Numbered from the stretch's first letter, positions 45,850 through 55,939 are shown. The stretch is DNA of 64,000 nucleotides from Roseovarius sp. (GCA_029212365.1 JARGOC010000007.1:95620-159619), one strand, 5' to 3'. Notes: a model not told the origin generated them from the letters alone. Numbers and translations: made by a program.

Positions 45850-46443
45850 ATGACCTTTGATCTCTTCGCAGCCTTGCTGACCTTCGCCTTTGTCACCGTC
45901 ATCACACCGGGGCCAAACAATCTGATGCTGATGGCCTCAGGTGCCAATTTCGGCTTCCGCCGCACTGTGCCGCATATGCTTGGCATTGGGCTTGGTATGC
46001 CGGCGATGGTTGTCATGGTCGGAATTGGCATCATGCAAGTGTTTGACCATTTCCCCGCCAGCTATACCATCCTGAAGGTGTTTAGCGTCGCCTATCTGGT
46101 CTGGCTTGCCTGGAAAATCGCTCATGCCGCACCTCCCAAGGCGGGCGAGGCACAAGGCAGGCCGCTCAGTTTCCTTCAGGCCGCCGCTTTTCAGTGGGTC
46201 AACCCCAAGGCATGGACGATGGTTTTGTCTGCGGTGACGCTCTATGCTGCCAGCCGCGATTTGTCGGCTGTCTTATGGGTGGCGGGTGCATACGTTGGTG
46301 TGTCGTGCATATCCACCACCAGCTGGACAGTGCTGGGTCAGCAGCTTAGCCGCTTTCTGGGCACGCCGCGCGCCATGCGTATGTTCAACTGGACGATGGC
46401 CGCGCTTTTGCTTGCCACGCTGATCCCGGTGCTCTGGCCCTAA
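45850..46443 (+). CDS. LysE/RhtB-family amino-acid exporter
   Basis: A 197-residue membrane protein with about six TM segments. The family signature FVTVITPGPNNLMLMASGANFGFRR (split around the Pro-Gly-Pro-Asn) is at 15-39, and QWVNPKAWTMVLSAVTLYA is near 115. It exports an amino acid such as lysine, threonine or a neutral one. Divergent from the Lrp regulator, which presumably controls it. Confidence 0.9.
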   Translation: MTFDLFAALLTFAFVTVITPGPNNLMLMASGANFGFRRTVPHMLGIGLGMPAMVVMVGIGIMQVFDHFPASYTILKVFSVAYLVWLAWKIAHAAPPKAGEAQGRPLSFLQAAAFQWVNPKAWTMVLSAVTLYAASRDLSAVLWVAGAYVGVSCISTTSWTVLGQQLSRFLGTPRAMRMFNWTMAALLLATLIPVLWP

Positions 46444-46470
46444 GCGGCAGGTCATGCTAGGGCGCGCGCC

Positions 46471-47088
46471 ATGACATTGACCTTGCTTCACACCGCACAA
46501 GTGCACTGCGCGACATTTGACGCCCTGCGTGATCAGATCGCGCCGGGCCAGGCATTGCACCACATTGTACGCGAAGATCTGATGTTGCGCGCACAATCGG
46601 GCATTGACGACGCTTTGAATGCTGAAATTTCTGCGTTGATCTCAGGTGCAGATGGCACCGTGGTTTGCACCTGCACCACCTTGGGGCCAGTGGCCGTACA
46701 GGCTGGTGCCATTCGCATTGATCAGCCAATGATGCAGGCTGCAGCTGCCACGCCGGGGGGCGTCCTCATGGCCTATTGCCTCAACAGCACGCTTGGCCCC
46801 AGCCTTGATCTGCTGGAGGACGAATTGCGCCGCATTGGCACGCCCGCAAAGGTGCACCCCTTGCCGCTGAACGCTCTGTGGCCGCTTTTTGAGGCGGGCG
46901 AAGCCGAGGCCTTTGCAATTGGCATTGCCGCCGAAATCCGCGATGTGGTGTCGGCCATGCCTGATCTTGGCTCGGTCGTGTTGGCGCAGGCGTCGATGGC
47001 CGGTGCCGCAGCGTTACTGCAAGACCTCAACATTCCGATATTCTGCTCACCCGAGATGGCACTTCGCGCAGCATTGCAGAAAACCTGA
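46471..47088 (+). CDS. Hypothetical protein, Asp/Glu racemase-like
   Basis: A 205-residue cytosolic protein that is not confidently assigned. It resembles the aspartate/glutamate/hydantoin racemase fold: a Cys-containing strand [16 protein letters not shown] near 64-79 and a second Cys in [20 protein letters not shown] near the end would be the two catalytic Cys of such racemases. It lies 27 bases behind the LysE gene and 62 before accA. The function is unknown. Confidence 0.55.
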   Translation: MTLTLLHTAQVHCATFDALRDQIAPGQALHHIVREDLMLRAQSGIDDALNAEISALISGADGTVVCTCTTLGPVAVQAGAIRIDQPMMQAAAATPGGVLMAYCLNSTLGPSLDLLEDELRRIGTPAKVHPLPLNALWPLFEAGEAEAFAIGIAAEIRDVVSAMPDLGSVVLAQASMAGAAALLQDLNIPIFCSPEMALRAALQKT

Positions 47089-47150
47089 GAAGCGATTGCA
47101 AATCCTCGCCCTTGGGGCCATATAATTCAGCGGCACATGTGGAGTATGTC

Positions 47151-48113
47151 ATGACCAACTATCTCGATTTTGAGAAGCCCCTGGCAGAGATCGAAGGCAA
47201 GGCCGAGGAGCTGCGCGCCCTGGCCCGCACAAACGATGAGATGGATGTCACCGCAGAAGCAGGTGCTTTGGACAAAAAAGCCGCTGATATGCTGGTGGAT
47301 CTGTACAAAGGTTTGACCCCTTGGCGCAAATGTCAGGTGGCCCGCCATCCCGAGCGCCCGCATTGTGGCGATTACATTGAGAAACTCTTCACAGAATACA
47401 CTCCGCTGTCAGGGGATCGCAATTTTGCCGATGACCAATCGGTCATGGGCGGGTTGGCGCGACTGGGCGATCGGCCGGTCATGGTGATCGGGCATGAAAA
47501 GGGCAATGACACCAAATCCCGGATTGAACGCAATTTCGGGATGGCCCGGCCTGAGGGCTATCGCAAGGCGATCCGCCTGATGGATTTGGCCGACCGGTTT
47601 AACCTGCCGGTCATTACATTGGTGGACACACCCGGTGCCTACCCCGGCAAAGGCGCTGAGGAACGTGGCCAGTCCGAGGCCATCGCACGATCCACCGAGA
47701 AATGTCTGGAGATTGGTGTGCCTTTGATCACCGTCATCATTGGCGAAGGTGGCTCAGGCGGGGCGGTGGCCTTTGCATCTGGGAACCGCGTGGCGATGTT
47801 AGAGCACTCGATCTATTCGGTCATCAGCCCCGAGGGGTGTGCCTCGATCCTGTGGAAGGACGCAGAAAAGATGCGCGAAGCAGCCGAAGCTTTGCGCCTG
47901 ACAGCACAGGACCTGACCAAGCTGGGCGTGGCCGATAGAATAATTGACGAACCTTTAGGCGGCGCGCACCGCGATCCGCAAAAAGCGATTTCTGATGTGG
48001 GTAAAGCGTTGGAAGGGATGTTGGCCGAACTAGACGGCAAAACCCGCAAGAAGCTGATCAAAGACCGCCGAGAGAAATTTTTGAAGATGGGCAGTCAGGT
48101 TTTGGCCGCATAA
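47151..48113 (+). CDS. accA: Acetyl-CoA carboxylase carboxyltransferase subunit alpha
   Basis: The alpha chain of the carboxyltransferase that makes malonyl-CoA, the first step of fatty acid synthesis; it works with AccD. The start [22 protein letters not shown] is canonical and begins at ATG 47151. Segments [61 protein letters not shown] (split here for length) and [12 protein letters not shown] line the CoA and biotin site. The length of 320 aa is normal. Two AT-rich hairpins follow the stop. Confidence 0.97.
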   Translation: MTNYLDFEKPLAEIEGKAEELRALARTNDEMDVTAEAGALDKKAADMLVDLYKGLTPWRKCQVARHPERPHCGDYIEKLFTEYTPLSGDRNFADDQSVMGGLARLGDRPVMVIGHEKGNDTKSRIERNFGMARPEGYRKAIRLMDLADRFNLPVITLVDTPGAYPGKGAEERGQSEAIARSTEKCLEIGVPLITVIIGEGGSGGAVAFASGNRVAMLEHSIYSVISPEGCASILWKDAEKMREAAEALRLTAQDLTKLGVADRIIDEPLGGAHRDPQKAISDVGKALEGMLAELDGKTRKKLIKDRREKFLKMGSQVLAA

Positions 48114-48166
48114 AAAGAAAATTCGCATGAATTTTCTTTGGAGGAGATTTTTCGTGCGAAAAATCT
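48114..48166. terminator. Double hairpin between accA and the GntR gene
   Basis: Two perfect inverted repeats in series: AAAGAAAATTC (48114-48124) / GAATTTTCTTT (48129-48139) with loop GCAT, then AGATTTTTCG (48145-48154) / CGAAAAATCT (48157-48166) with loop TG. They lie between convergent genes and can terminate in either direction. The second hairpin is nearly the same as the palindrome at 18359. Confidence 0.75.
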
Positions 48167-48172
48167 TGGGCA

Positions 48173-48820
48173 TCACCCTTTCAACATTCGCAATCCTTGC
48201 GTCACATCCGAACGCACGGCCAGTCGCAACCCCGGTTCATCGCCTGCTTTCAGCGCGCTGATGATCAACCGGTGATAGCGCGGGGGGTCTTTGCGCTCTA
48301 AGCGCCCGTATAATGCCCGCATGGTCGGGCCCAATTGCAGCCAGACCGTCTCGGCCATCGCCAGCATGGCGGGGGCCTGCGCACGCAAATACAACGTGCG
48401 GTGAAATTCCAGGTTACCGCGGATATAAGATACGGCATCATGGCGCGCGATTTCCTCGGAAATCCTAGCATTAATGCTCTGAAGACGATCAATCAGCGCG
48501 ATGTGTGCGCGCGGCAAGGCACGACTGGCCAACTCCACTTCGATCAATGCACGCAGGGCGGCCAGTTCTTCAATCCGCTCACTGCTCAGCTCTGGCGTTG
48601 AAACGCGACCCGAATTTGACATTGTCAGCGCGCCTTCAGCCACAAGCCGGCGTACGGCTTCACGCGCAGGCGTCATAGACACCCCAAACTCGGCCCCGAT
48701 ACCGCGAAGAGTAAGCGGCTGACCTGGGCCAATTTCACCGTGCATCACACGGCTGCGCAGCCCGCGATAAACACGGTCGTGCGCCGAAGGCTTCGGATCA
48801 GGGCGAGTGGAATACAGCAT
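48173..48820 (-). CDS. GntR-family regulator (FCD domain)
   Basis: A 215-residue GntR regulator. The winged helix includes HDRVYRGLRSRVMHGEIGPG, LTLRGIGAEFGVSMTPAREA and VRRLVAEGAL. The FCD ligand domain has helical LAALRALIEVELASRALPRA and later NLEFHRTLYLRA with a metal-ligand His. ATG 48820 is preferred because a GTG 18 bases upstream lies inside a palindrome likely to be its operator. It is convergent with accA. Ligands of this subfamily are usually organic acids. Confidence 0.85.
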   Translation of the reverse strand: MLYSTRPDPKPSAHDRVYRGLRSRVMHGEIGPGQPLTLRGIGAEFGVSMTPAREAVRRLVAEGALTMSNSGRVSTPELSSERIEELAALRALIEVELASRALPRAHIALIDRLQSINARISEEIARHDAVSYIRGNLEFHRTLYLRAQAPAMLAMAETVWLQLGPTMRALYGRLERKDPPRYHRLIISALKAGDEPGLRLAVRSDVTQGLRMLKG

Positions 48821-48828
48821 AAGCGCAC

Positions 48829-48840
48829 TTGTGATCACAA
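48829..48840. promoter_or_regulatory. Palindrome at the GntR gene start, candidate autoregulatory operator
   Basis: TTGTGATCACAA is a perfect 12-bp palindrome directly upstream of the GntR-FCD start codon. Its size and symmetry fit the short operators bound by this regulator class. Confidence 0.45.
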
Positions 48841-48852
48841 ATGCTCAGCCCG

Positions 48853-49545
48853 TCAATGCCCGAACCGATAGCGGTGCAATTGTGATCCATTATTACGCAA
48901 CCAGCGGCGTGGTATTTCATAATCAGGGTCGAGCCGGGCAACCACGGCCCAAAACGCGGCAGAGTGATTCATTTCTTGCAAATGCGCGACTTCGTGAGCG
49001 GCGACATAGTCCAGCACTTCGGGCGGCGCCAGAATCAACCGCCATGAGTACATCAACCCACCCTGCGCCGTGCATGACCCCCAGCGCGAGCGTGTGTCGC
49101 GCAACGTCAGCCGGTTGTATTTGCACCCCAACTGATCAGCATAGTGATCAGAGGCCAACGCCAAGCGGTCGCGGGCACGCTGTTTCAGCCAGGCTTGCAC
49201 GCGGGTGGCGGCCGTATCTGCGCGCCCGGCCACCTGCAATTCATCTCCAACCTGCGTTATCCCGCGGCCCGGCCCTGAAACGATTCGGACAGTTTTGCCC
49301 TCAACGGGCAGCTCTGTTCCAAATGCCACGTCAACAGGAGCGATCTGTCGCATCAATTGCTGGCGTAACCAATCTTGTTTCTCAGCGGCAAATTCCAGGG
49401 CTTCTGCCTCACGCACCCCTCGCGGAATGGTCAGCGTCACCTTACCGTCAAGCCCCGAAACACGCAGTGAAATACGGCGCGCGCGGCCCGATTGTTTCAG
49501 CGTAACAGCAACCGGGGGGTTGCCTGGAAGGATGTGTTGGCCCAT
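48853..49545 (-). CDS. YgjP/SprT-like metallopeptidase (M48-type motif)
   Basis: A 230-residue zinc-peptidase-like protein. The metal site AAHEVAHLQEMNHSAAFW (HExxH followed by a downstream His) is near residues 176-193. Before it are RDTRSRWGSCTAQGGLMYSW, the typical upstream motif of the YgjP family, and LRQQLMRQIAPVDVAFG. ATG 49545 (MGQHILPGNPP) is the family-like start; the frame extends to 49632 without support. It is divergent from the FYDLN protein gene. The physiological substrate is unknown. Confidence 0.85.
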   Translation of the reverse strand: MGQHILPGNPPVAVTLKQSGRARRISLRVSGLDGKVTLTIPRGVREAEALEFAAEKQDWLRQQLMRQIAPVDVAFGTELPVEGKTVRIVSGPGRGITQVGDELQVAGRADTAATRVQAWLKQRARDRLALASDHYADQLGCKYNRLTLRDTRSRWGSCTAQGGLMYSWRLILAPPEVLDYVAAHEVAHLQEMNHSAAFWAVVARLDPDYEIPRRWLRNNGSQLHRYRFGH

Positions 49546-49656
49546 ATGCCCCCTGAACACGGATGAATGCCGCCGCCTTAAAGCCTTTGACACCTGAGTA
49601 GGGTTATGGCAGTTGGCGCAGACCCATCGCAAGCCAAGAGATGAAAGGGACCACCC

Positions 49657-49992
49657 ATGCCCAAAGATGAATGGGGTGTAAAACGCCTTTGCCCAACCAC
49701 CGGCAAACGCTTTTACGACCTGAACAAAGATCCGATCATCAGCCCCTACACGGGCGAAACTGTTGAGATGAGCTCGGGCAAGAGCCGCTCAATCTCCGCA
49801 GATGAAGAAGATGCGGAAACTAAGAAGATGAAAGAGGCCGACGCTGATAGCGGGGCCGACGTGCTGGACGATGATGATGACAACGACGTCGATGTTGATC
49901 TGGGCGATGACGTTCTGGAAGACGACGATGACGATGATAACGTCTCGCTTGACGAGATCGCCGATGTACCAGCGGACGACAACGACGATTGA
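49657..49992 (+). CDS. TIGR02300 / FYDLN-acid domain protein
   Basis: A 111-residue protein typical of alphaproteobacteria. The N-terminal 35 residues hold the family motif GVKRLCPTTGKRFYDLNKDP, which looks like half of a small zinc-binding or nucleic-acid-binding knuckle. The rest is extremely acidic (runs of Asp). The function is not established. It is followed by a hairpin at 50002 and then tRNA-Ala. Confidence 0.92.
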   Translation: MPKDEWGVKRLCPTTGKRFYDLNKDPIISPYTGETVEMSSGKSRSISADEEDAETKKMKEADADSGADVLDDDDDNDVDVDLGDDVLEDDDDDDNVSLDEIADVPADDNDD

Positions 49993-50001
49993 TCACCTGA
50001 T

Positions 50002-50029
50002 AGGCGGGATTTTCCACTTGATCCCGCCT
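50002..50029 (+). terminator. Hairpin after the FYDLN protein gene
   Basis: AGGCGGGAT (50002-50010) pairs perfectly with ATCCCGCCT (50021-50029), 10 bases after the stop. A T-rich loop but no T tail, so termination may be weak. Confidence 0.5.
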
Positions 50030-50077
50030 GCGGCATTGCCTAGATAGCGGCGACGGGCCTTATGGGCCAACAGGTTA

Positions 50078-51677
<1,600 letters not shown>

Positions 51678-51681
<4 letters not shown>

Positions 51682-52013
51682 ACGGGACTCCCTTCTGGGT
51701 GCGGGCTGGATTGCCCGTCACTGGCATGTTTGAAATTAGATTTTGGCTTATCGGATTGTACCTCAGGGGAGCCGGATTTGGCGGACAAATCGGCCAGAGC
51801 CCCCACTTCTCCACAAACGCTTTGGGTCGGATTCAAATCGAAACCCAGATCGACAAAGCTGACCACGATATCCCAGAGCGTTTGCAGAAACTCGCGTTTC
51901 TGGGCATCGGTGAGATCAGAGTCTTCCAGATAGCGGCCATAACGCTCCCAGTCGATGGTAAGCGTCGGCGATGCCTTCGCTTGTTGAGGGGGTTTGGTGT
52001 CTGGCTCGCTCAT
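51678..52013 (-). CDS. Hypothetical protein coupled to the recombinase
   Basis: A 111-residue acidic protein whose stop overlaps the recombinase start by 4 bases. The only recognisable part is a helical core TIDWERYGRYLEDSDLTDAQ and REFLQTLWDIVVSFVDLGFD, preceded and followed by disordered, Pro/Ser-rich ends. Small proteins of this kind often precede serine recombinases in Rhodobacteraceae islands and could act with them. No named family is recognised. Confidence 0.6.
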
Positions 52014-52111
52014 CTTTCATTTCTCCTTTTTTGCCTGCGTCGTTTGTTCTCCCTTGTCCTGCCCAATGCAGGAACATAAGCAGAACACCGTAGGGAAATA
52101 TTCCTATAAGA

Positions 52112-52136
52112 GCAAGAAAATAATCAACTTTCTTGC
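52112..52136 (-). terminator. Hairpin downstream of the island gene pair
   Basis: GCAAGAAA (52112-52119) and TTTCTTGC (52129-52136) form a perfect 8-bp stem with a 9-base AT-rich loop. It lies directly after the end (52158) of the minus-strand pseudogene and could terminate that transcript. Confidence 0.5.
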
Positions 52137-52157
52137 CCTTTGGGTTATCGCAATAAC

Positions 52158-52769
52158 CTATCTGGCTCGCACCTTGGCACGCTCCAGCCCAAGCTCTGGC
52201 TCGCTTTCAACCCGATCAGCTTCGCGCTTCGGGCGGTGATATTTTTCTTCCAAGGCCTTGCCCGTATCGTAAAGTTCACGACCCTCGATTTCGCGATAGA
52301 CATCCTTCATCAGGTTCTTCGCCCCCGATTCAGTAGTGTTGAACTTTTCCGCCAAAGCGCCGCCGACATGATCGAAGGCCTTTTAGAAAGGCATGGTGTT
52401 GCCACTGGCGGGATCAAAGATCAGCTTTTCGATCGTTCGGGCATGCATCAGCGCCTCTTCGCGCCCGGTTTTGCGGACTTCGACTTCGCGTTCGGCCAGC
52501 TCTTTGCGCATATCGTTCATGGTCTGGCCGTAGCGCGCTTTGAACTGGTCGCGGATGATGGTCTCGCCCTTCATCACGTCGAATTTTTCCGACCGCGCAA
52601 AAGCGAAGGCATAATCGCCCAGCTTTTCCTTGAAGGTGCCGGATTTGCGGATGCCGCGTTCCATGATCCCGGCAAGCGCCCAGCTTTCATCAAACTGGGA
52701 GTCGCTCAAACTCTTGCCCGTGGAACTGCTGCGCGCCCCTGCAAGGCGCATCTGGTCATTCTCGGTTAT
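52158..52769 (-). pseudogene. Hypothetical island protein, broken by an in-frame stop
   Basis: Two open stretches in the same frame (52751-52383 and the part ending at 52158) are separated by a single TAA after NTMPF. Both halves read as one charged helical protein of about 200 residues (RKSGTFKEKLGDYAFAFARS, YGQTMNDMRKELAEREVEVR, then AEKFNTTESGAKNLMKDVYR). An AAGGAG ribosome-binding site is best spaced for an ATA at 52769 (ITENDQM), where related genes would be expected to have ATG, so the start may be decayed too. ATG 52751 is the fallback start. The function is unknown; it may be an accessory mobilisation protein. Confidence 0.6.
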
Positions 52770-52784
52770 TGGTTGGTTCTCCTT

Positions 52785-53276
52785 TCATCTTTCTCTTTGG
52801 CGAGGTCTGGCAACACGGCGTTCGACTCCCGCGCGCCGATCGGTTGCCTTTTCAAAGTCGCGGGCAGGTTTTGGTTGTTTGCGGATGCGTTCGTCGGCAC
52901 GATCCAGAAGGCCGTCGATGGAGCGCGTCTCGAACTGGTCGAGACTGGCCATGGTCTTGCCATGGGAATCGCGGACTTCGATTTGCGCCTGTCTGGTAAT
53001 CGCCGGACGGTCAAAGCGATCGCGCCGGGCAAAGAACGGCACATAGTCCCGTACCGGCGACCCCGCTTCATTGATCAGGCGTTTGCGCACGGCATCGATG
53101 CGGGTTTTATACTCCAGCCGATAACGCCGTTCTTCAAACTGGCGCTTGGCGTCGAAGTCCTTTTTGATCTTCGCGTAATCCCGCCATTCATTGCCATTCA
53201 ACCGCTTTGCGGCGTCAAGGCGAAGCGAGGCCAGATCGAATGTGCGGCGAAGCTCGTTGGTGATGCTGAAACCCAT
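52785..53276 (-). CDS. Hypothetical island protein, charged helical
   Basis: A 163-residue basic, helical protein starting MGFSITNELRRTFDLASLRL behind GAGGT. It is rich in Arg, Lys, Glu and Asp (KKDFDAKRQFEERRYRLEYK) and ends with a basic disordered tail. It ends just before the ribosome-binding site of the next pseudogene, so the two formed an operon. Possibly a mobilisation or DNA-binding accessory protein; I recognise no family. Confidence 0.55.
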   Translation of the reverse strand: MGFSITNELRRTFDLASLRLDAAKRLNGNEWRDYAKIKKDFDAKRQFEERRYRLEYKTRIDAVRKRLINEAGSPVRDYVPFFARRDRFDRPAITRQAQIEVRDSHGKTMASLDQFETRSIDGLLDRADERIRKQPKPARDFEKATDRRAGVERRVARPRQRER

Positions 53277-53339
53277 GGTTTACCTCATCTTTGGGCCGGA
53301 ATTTGCACTGGAGAATCCGGCTGTGGTAGCTTCGTAAAG

Positions 53340-53399
53340 ATGAAAAAATTCAGATGCATACAGGATGTGGACGCATGGCTTGAGCCGATGGACTACTGA
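53340..53399 (+). pseudogene. N-terminal fragment of a gene cut by the IS element
   Basis: An ATG at 53340 opens MKKFRCIQDVDAWLEPMDY and stops in the first bases of the IS left end. The fragment reads like a normal N-terminus divergent from the 163-residue gene. The remainder is not found on the other side of the IS, so the gene seems to have lost its 3' part. Weak evidence because of its shortness. Confidence 0.35.
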
Positions 53400-53414
53400 G
53401 GTGCCCCTAGTTTC

Positions 53415-54293
53415 CTAGACGCCTGCCTCGTTCATTTTCCTCTGTTCTGTTTCATAGTCAACGGGCGACAGCATGCCGTTGTTGGTGTGCTTGCGTGTCG
53501 GGTTGTAGAACATCTCGATGTAGTCGAACACGTCCTGTCTTGCTGCGTCGCGTGTGAGGTAGGTTCGCCGCCTGATCCGCTCGCGTTTCAGCAGGTGGAA
53601 GAAGCTTTCTGCGACGGCGTTGTCATGGCAATTACCGCGACGGCTCATACTGGCATCCAGATTGTGTTTGCTGAGAAACGATTGCCAATCCTTTCCCGTG
53701 AATTGTGACCCTTGATCGGAATGGATCAGGACTCTGTGCTTTGGTTTGCGCCGCCAAACAGCACTCAGCAACGCTTGCAGTGCCAGGTCTGATGTCATGC
53801 GTGACTGCATCGACCATCCGACCACACGTCTTGAGAATAGATCAATCACAACGGCCAAATATGACCAGCCCTCGTGCGTCTTGATGTACGTGATGTCTGT
53901 CACCCAAACCGTATCGGGCGCATCAACTTCGAATTGACGATCCAAGGTGTTGTCAGCAACAACAGAAGGCTTTCCACCATATCGACCAGGGCGGCGTTTG
54001 TAACCAATCTGAGCCGTGATGCCTGCCAAGCTGGCCAAACGTGCCACACGGTTCTCGGAACAGGTCTCGCCGACATCGCGCAGGTCGTCTGTCAGCTTAC
54101 GATATCCATAGACCTTACCGCTATCGGTCCATGCCTGCTGGATCAGGTCCGTCTGACGTGCATCTTCAAGCGCACGCTGGCTTAACGGTTCTTTAAGCCA
54201 TGCATAGAACCCGCTGAAATGCACAGCAAGCACACGACACATCGACCGCACCGAAAACTCTGCACGGTGAGCCTCAATGAACGCGTACTTCAC
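53415..54293 (-). CDS. IS3-family transposase OrfB (DDE integrase domain)
   Basis: A 292-residue catalytic part. An N-terminal HTH_21-like section (VHFSGFYAWLKEPLSQRALE) precedes the rve core: the first Asp in DTVWVTDITYIKTHEGWSYL, the second in HRVLIHSDQGSQFTGKDW, and the Glu in NAVAESFFHLLKRE (the DD(35)E arrangement). GTG 54293 overlaps the orfA stop. The frame is also open upstream to the A6G slip site, so an OrfAB fusion can form by -1 frameshifting. Confidence 0.93.
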   Translation of the reverse strand: MKYAFIEAHRAEFSVRSMCRVLAVHFSGFYAWLKEPLSQRALEDARQTDLIQQAWTDSGKVYGYRKLTDDLRDVGETCSENRVARLASLAGITAQIGYKRRPGRYGGKPSVVADNTLDRQFEVDAPDTVWVTDITYIKTHEGWSYLAVVIDLFSRRVVGWSMQSRMTSDLALQALLSAVWRRKPKHRVLIHSDQGSQFTGKDWQSFLSKHNLDASMSRRGNCHDNAVAESFFHLLKRERIRRRTYLTRDAARQDVFDYIEMFYNPTRKHTNNGMLSPVDYETEQRKMNEAGV

Positions 54294-54577
54294 TGAGACT
54301 CGCGCGCGAAGTACGCGGTCGCCTTTTTTAAGATTGTGCGTTCCTCGGTGACGCGAGCCAGCTCTCGCTTCAGGCGTTTGATCTCAACTGCCTGTTCCGC
54401 CACCTCTGACCTGACACGTGGCGACTTCGCAAATTGAGCCTTCCAAGTGTAAAGCGACTTAGTGCTGATCCCCAACCGCTCAGCCACCTCGCTGACCGCA
54501 TATCCACGCTCGACAACCTGCGCCACAGCGTCCTGTTTAAACTCATCAGTAAACCGAATGCCCTTGTTCATGTCCAT
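54290..54577 (-). CDS. IS3-family transposase OrfA (helix-turn-helix)
   Basis: A 95-residue DNA-binding part. The helix-turn-helix is VAQVVERGYAVSEVAERLGI followed by STKSLYTWKAQF. A leucine-zipper-like coiled coil follows (VEIKRLKRELARVTEERTIL). The sequence AAAAAAG at 54329-54323 on the minus strand, within the codons for LKKA, is the classical IS3 slippery heptamer for -1 frameshifting into OrfB. Confidence 0.93.
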   Translation of the reverse strand: MDMNKGIRFTDEFKQDAVAQVVERGYAVSEVAERLGISTKSLYTWKAQFAKSPRVRSEVAEQAVEIKRLKRELARVTEERTILKKATAYFARESQ

Positions 54578-54638
54578 CTCTCCTTGGTTCCAAAATTACC
54601 AAGCAAAGCGTCTACAAATCTAGGGGCACCTCAGGGCA

Positions 54639-54739
54639 CCTCAATCTATTGGCGCTTTCATACTCGCAAATGACCACAGTTACAGATGTACAGCTAAATA
54701 TTGACATGTTCCAGCTGGATACCGAGCCTCAATCTATTG
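54639..54739. repeat. 13-bp direct repeat flanking the IS-M20 junction
   Basis: CCTCAATCTATTG occurs at 54639-54651, next to the IS right end, and again at 54727-54739, across the stop codon of the M20 gene. The 75 bases between have no gene. The repeat may mark a small duplication or a rearrangement joint. Confidence 0.4.
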
Positions 54740-55931
54740 AAGCGATACAATCGGCAATCACGTTGATAGCCTTTCCCATGTCTTCACTAGAGGCATATTC
54801 GTCAGGACGATGGCTAAGACCATCCTTGCAACGCACAAACAGCATGCCAATGTCACAAAGGTCGGACATCGCAGATGCGTCATGCGTTGCCCCAGAAGGT
54901 AGTCGGATGCCGCGGTCTTGGTGCAGCAAGGTCGCGGCTGCAATCTTTTCCAATAGCCAGTTCGCACAAGGGACGGCAGACTGAACATAAGTGCGCTCCA
55001 TATTGAAAGGGGTGTTGTGCTTTTTGGCGATGGTTTCTCCGATGTCCCGCGCCATATTTGCGAAGGCAGCTCTGTCATCATCCAACAGAGCGCGAATTTC
55101 GAGAGTTAGGTCAACGCGATCAGGAATGGCGTTCACAACATTTGGATGCACTTGAAGCGATCCCACTGTTGCGCGCAACGCGTTTGGAACGTCTTGGTTC
55201 ACTGATTTAATAAACGTAGCAGCCGAAACCAAAGCGTCCCGGCGGCTTTCCATGGGCACGGTGCCGGGATGTCCCGTTTGACCACGAAAGCTGATCTGAT
55301 TGCGTTCGATACCGCAGATCCCAGTCACGGTTCCAAGTGCTAAACCCTCGTTCTGTAATACCGGTCCTTGCTCAATATGAACTTCTAAGTACGCACGCAC
55401 ATCTTTTGGGCAACGCCGACAGTTCATGATGCCTTCCGGTTCGCAGCCAAATTCGCGAAGCGCCTGCCCTATCGAAATGCCATCTTTGTCCATCATATCA
55501 ATGATCCCAGCTTCGACTGTGCCTGCAAGTGCGCGTGGCCCCAGCAGCGCAGTGGGAAACCGTACGCCTTCTTCATCAGCAAAGGCGAGGACCTCAATTG
55601 GAAAGTGTGGAAGCTGATCGGACTTGCGCAATTGTTCAACGGCCAGACAAGACAAGGCAACTCCCATGATTCCGTCATAACGCCCGGCATGCCGCACGCT
55701 ATCCTGGTGGGAACCCATCAACAGGGCCGGACCATTACCATCACTTCGACCAATCAGCGTGCCTGCTGCGTCCATGCTGACATTAAGACCTGCACTCTTC
55801 ATCCATTGACTGATTTGCTCCGACGCTTTCCTGTGTTCAGGTGTAAATGGAAGGCGAGTCACACCAGGTCCGTCCAAACTGCATTGCGCGATTTCAGAGA
55901 GGCGTTTTTGCGCCTTTTCACCCCAGTTCAT
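54729..55931 (-). CDS. M20-family amidohydrolase (N-carbamoyl-L-amino-acid / allantoate type)
   Basis: A 400-residue binuclear-metal hydrolase. Metal ligands are visible in LLMGSHQDSVRHAGRYDGIM (His-x-Asp and the bridging Asp) and FADEEGVRFPTALLGPRALA (Glu-Glu). VHIEQGPVLQNEGLALGTVT holds the next His, and the last His is in SGATHDASAMSD. The lid domain SFRGQTGHPGTVPMESRRDA is typical of Zn hydantoinase/carbamoylase-like members. Substrates may be N-carbamoyl amino acids, allantoate or ureidoglycine-like compounds. It is divergent from the GntR gene, with a strong operator-like repeat in between. Confidence 0.85.
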   Translation of the reverse strand: MNWGEKAQKRLSEIAQCSLDGPGVTRLPFTPEHRKASEQISQWMKSAGLNVSMDAAGTLIGRSDGNGPALLMGSHQDSVRHAGRYDGIMGVALSCLAVEQLRKSDQLPHFPIEVLAFADEEGVRFPTALLGPRALAGTVEAGIIDMMDKDGISIGQALREFGCEPEGIMNCRRCPKDVRAYLEVHIEQGPVLQNEGLALGTVTGICGIERNQISFRGQTGHPGTVPMESRRDALVSAATFIKSVNQDVPNALRATVGSLQVHPNVVNAIPDRVDLTLEIRALLDDDRAAFANMARDIGETIAKKHNTPFNMERTYVQSAVPCANWLLEKIAAATLLHQDRGIRLPSGATHDASAMSDLCDIGMLFVRCKDGLSHRPDEYASSEDMGKAINVIADCIASID

Positions 55932-55939
55932 GGCTATAT

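Larger units (their letters stand above)
53397..54633 (-). mobile_element. IS3-family insertion sequence (about 1.24 kb)
   Basis: Terminal inverted repeats TGAGGTGCCCCTAG (53397-53410) and CTAGGGGCACCTCA (54620-54633) enclose orfA and orfB. There is no obvious target-site duplication: the flanks are GGACTAC on the left and GGGCACC on the right. The right end is followed at once by a second GGGCACCTCA (54634-54643), a partial copy of the terminus. Both ORFs and the frameshift signal are intact, so the element could still be active. Confidence 0.92.

Noticed and set aside
52140..53399. A 419-codon plus-strand frame across the island genes.
   Set aside because: The opposite strand has well-spaced ribosome-binding sites and natural charged-helix proteins; the plus frame has shadow-like composition. 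Only its last 20 codons (from 53340) may be real, as a truncated gene.
54620..54643. Adjacent GGGGCACCTCA and GGGCACCTCA as a transposon circle junction.
   Set aside because: IS3-family junctions join left and right ends in inverted order; here two right ends are in the same direction, so a circle junction does not fit.
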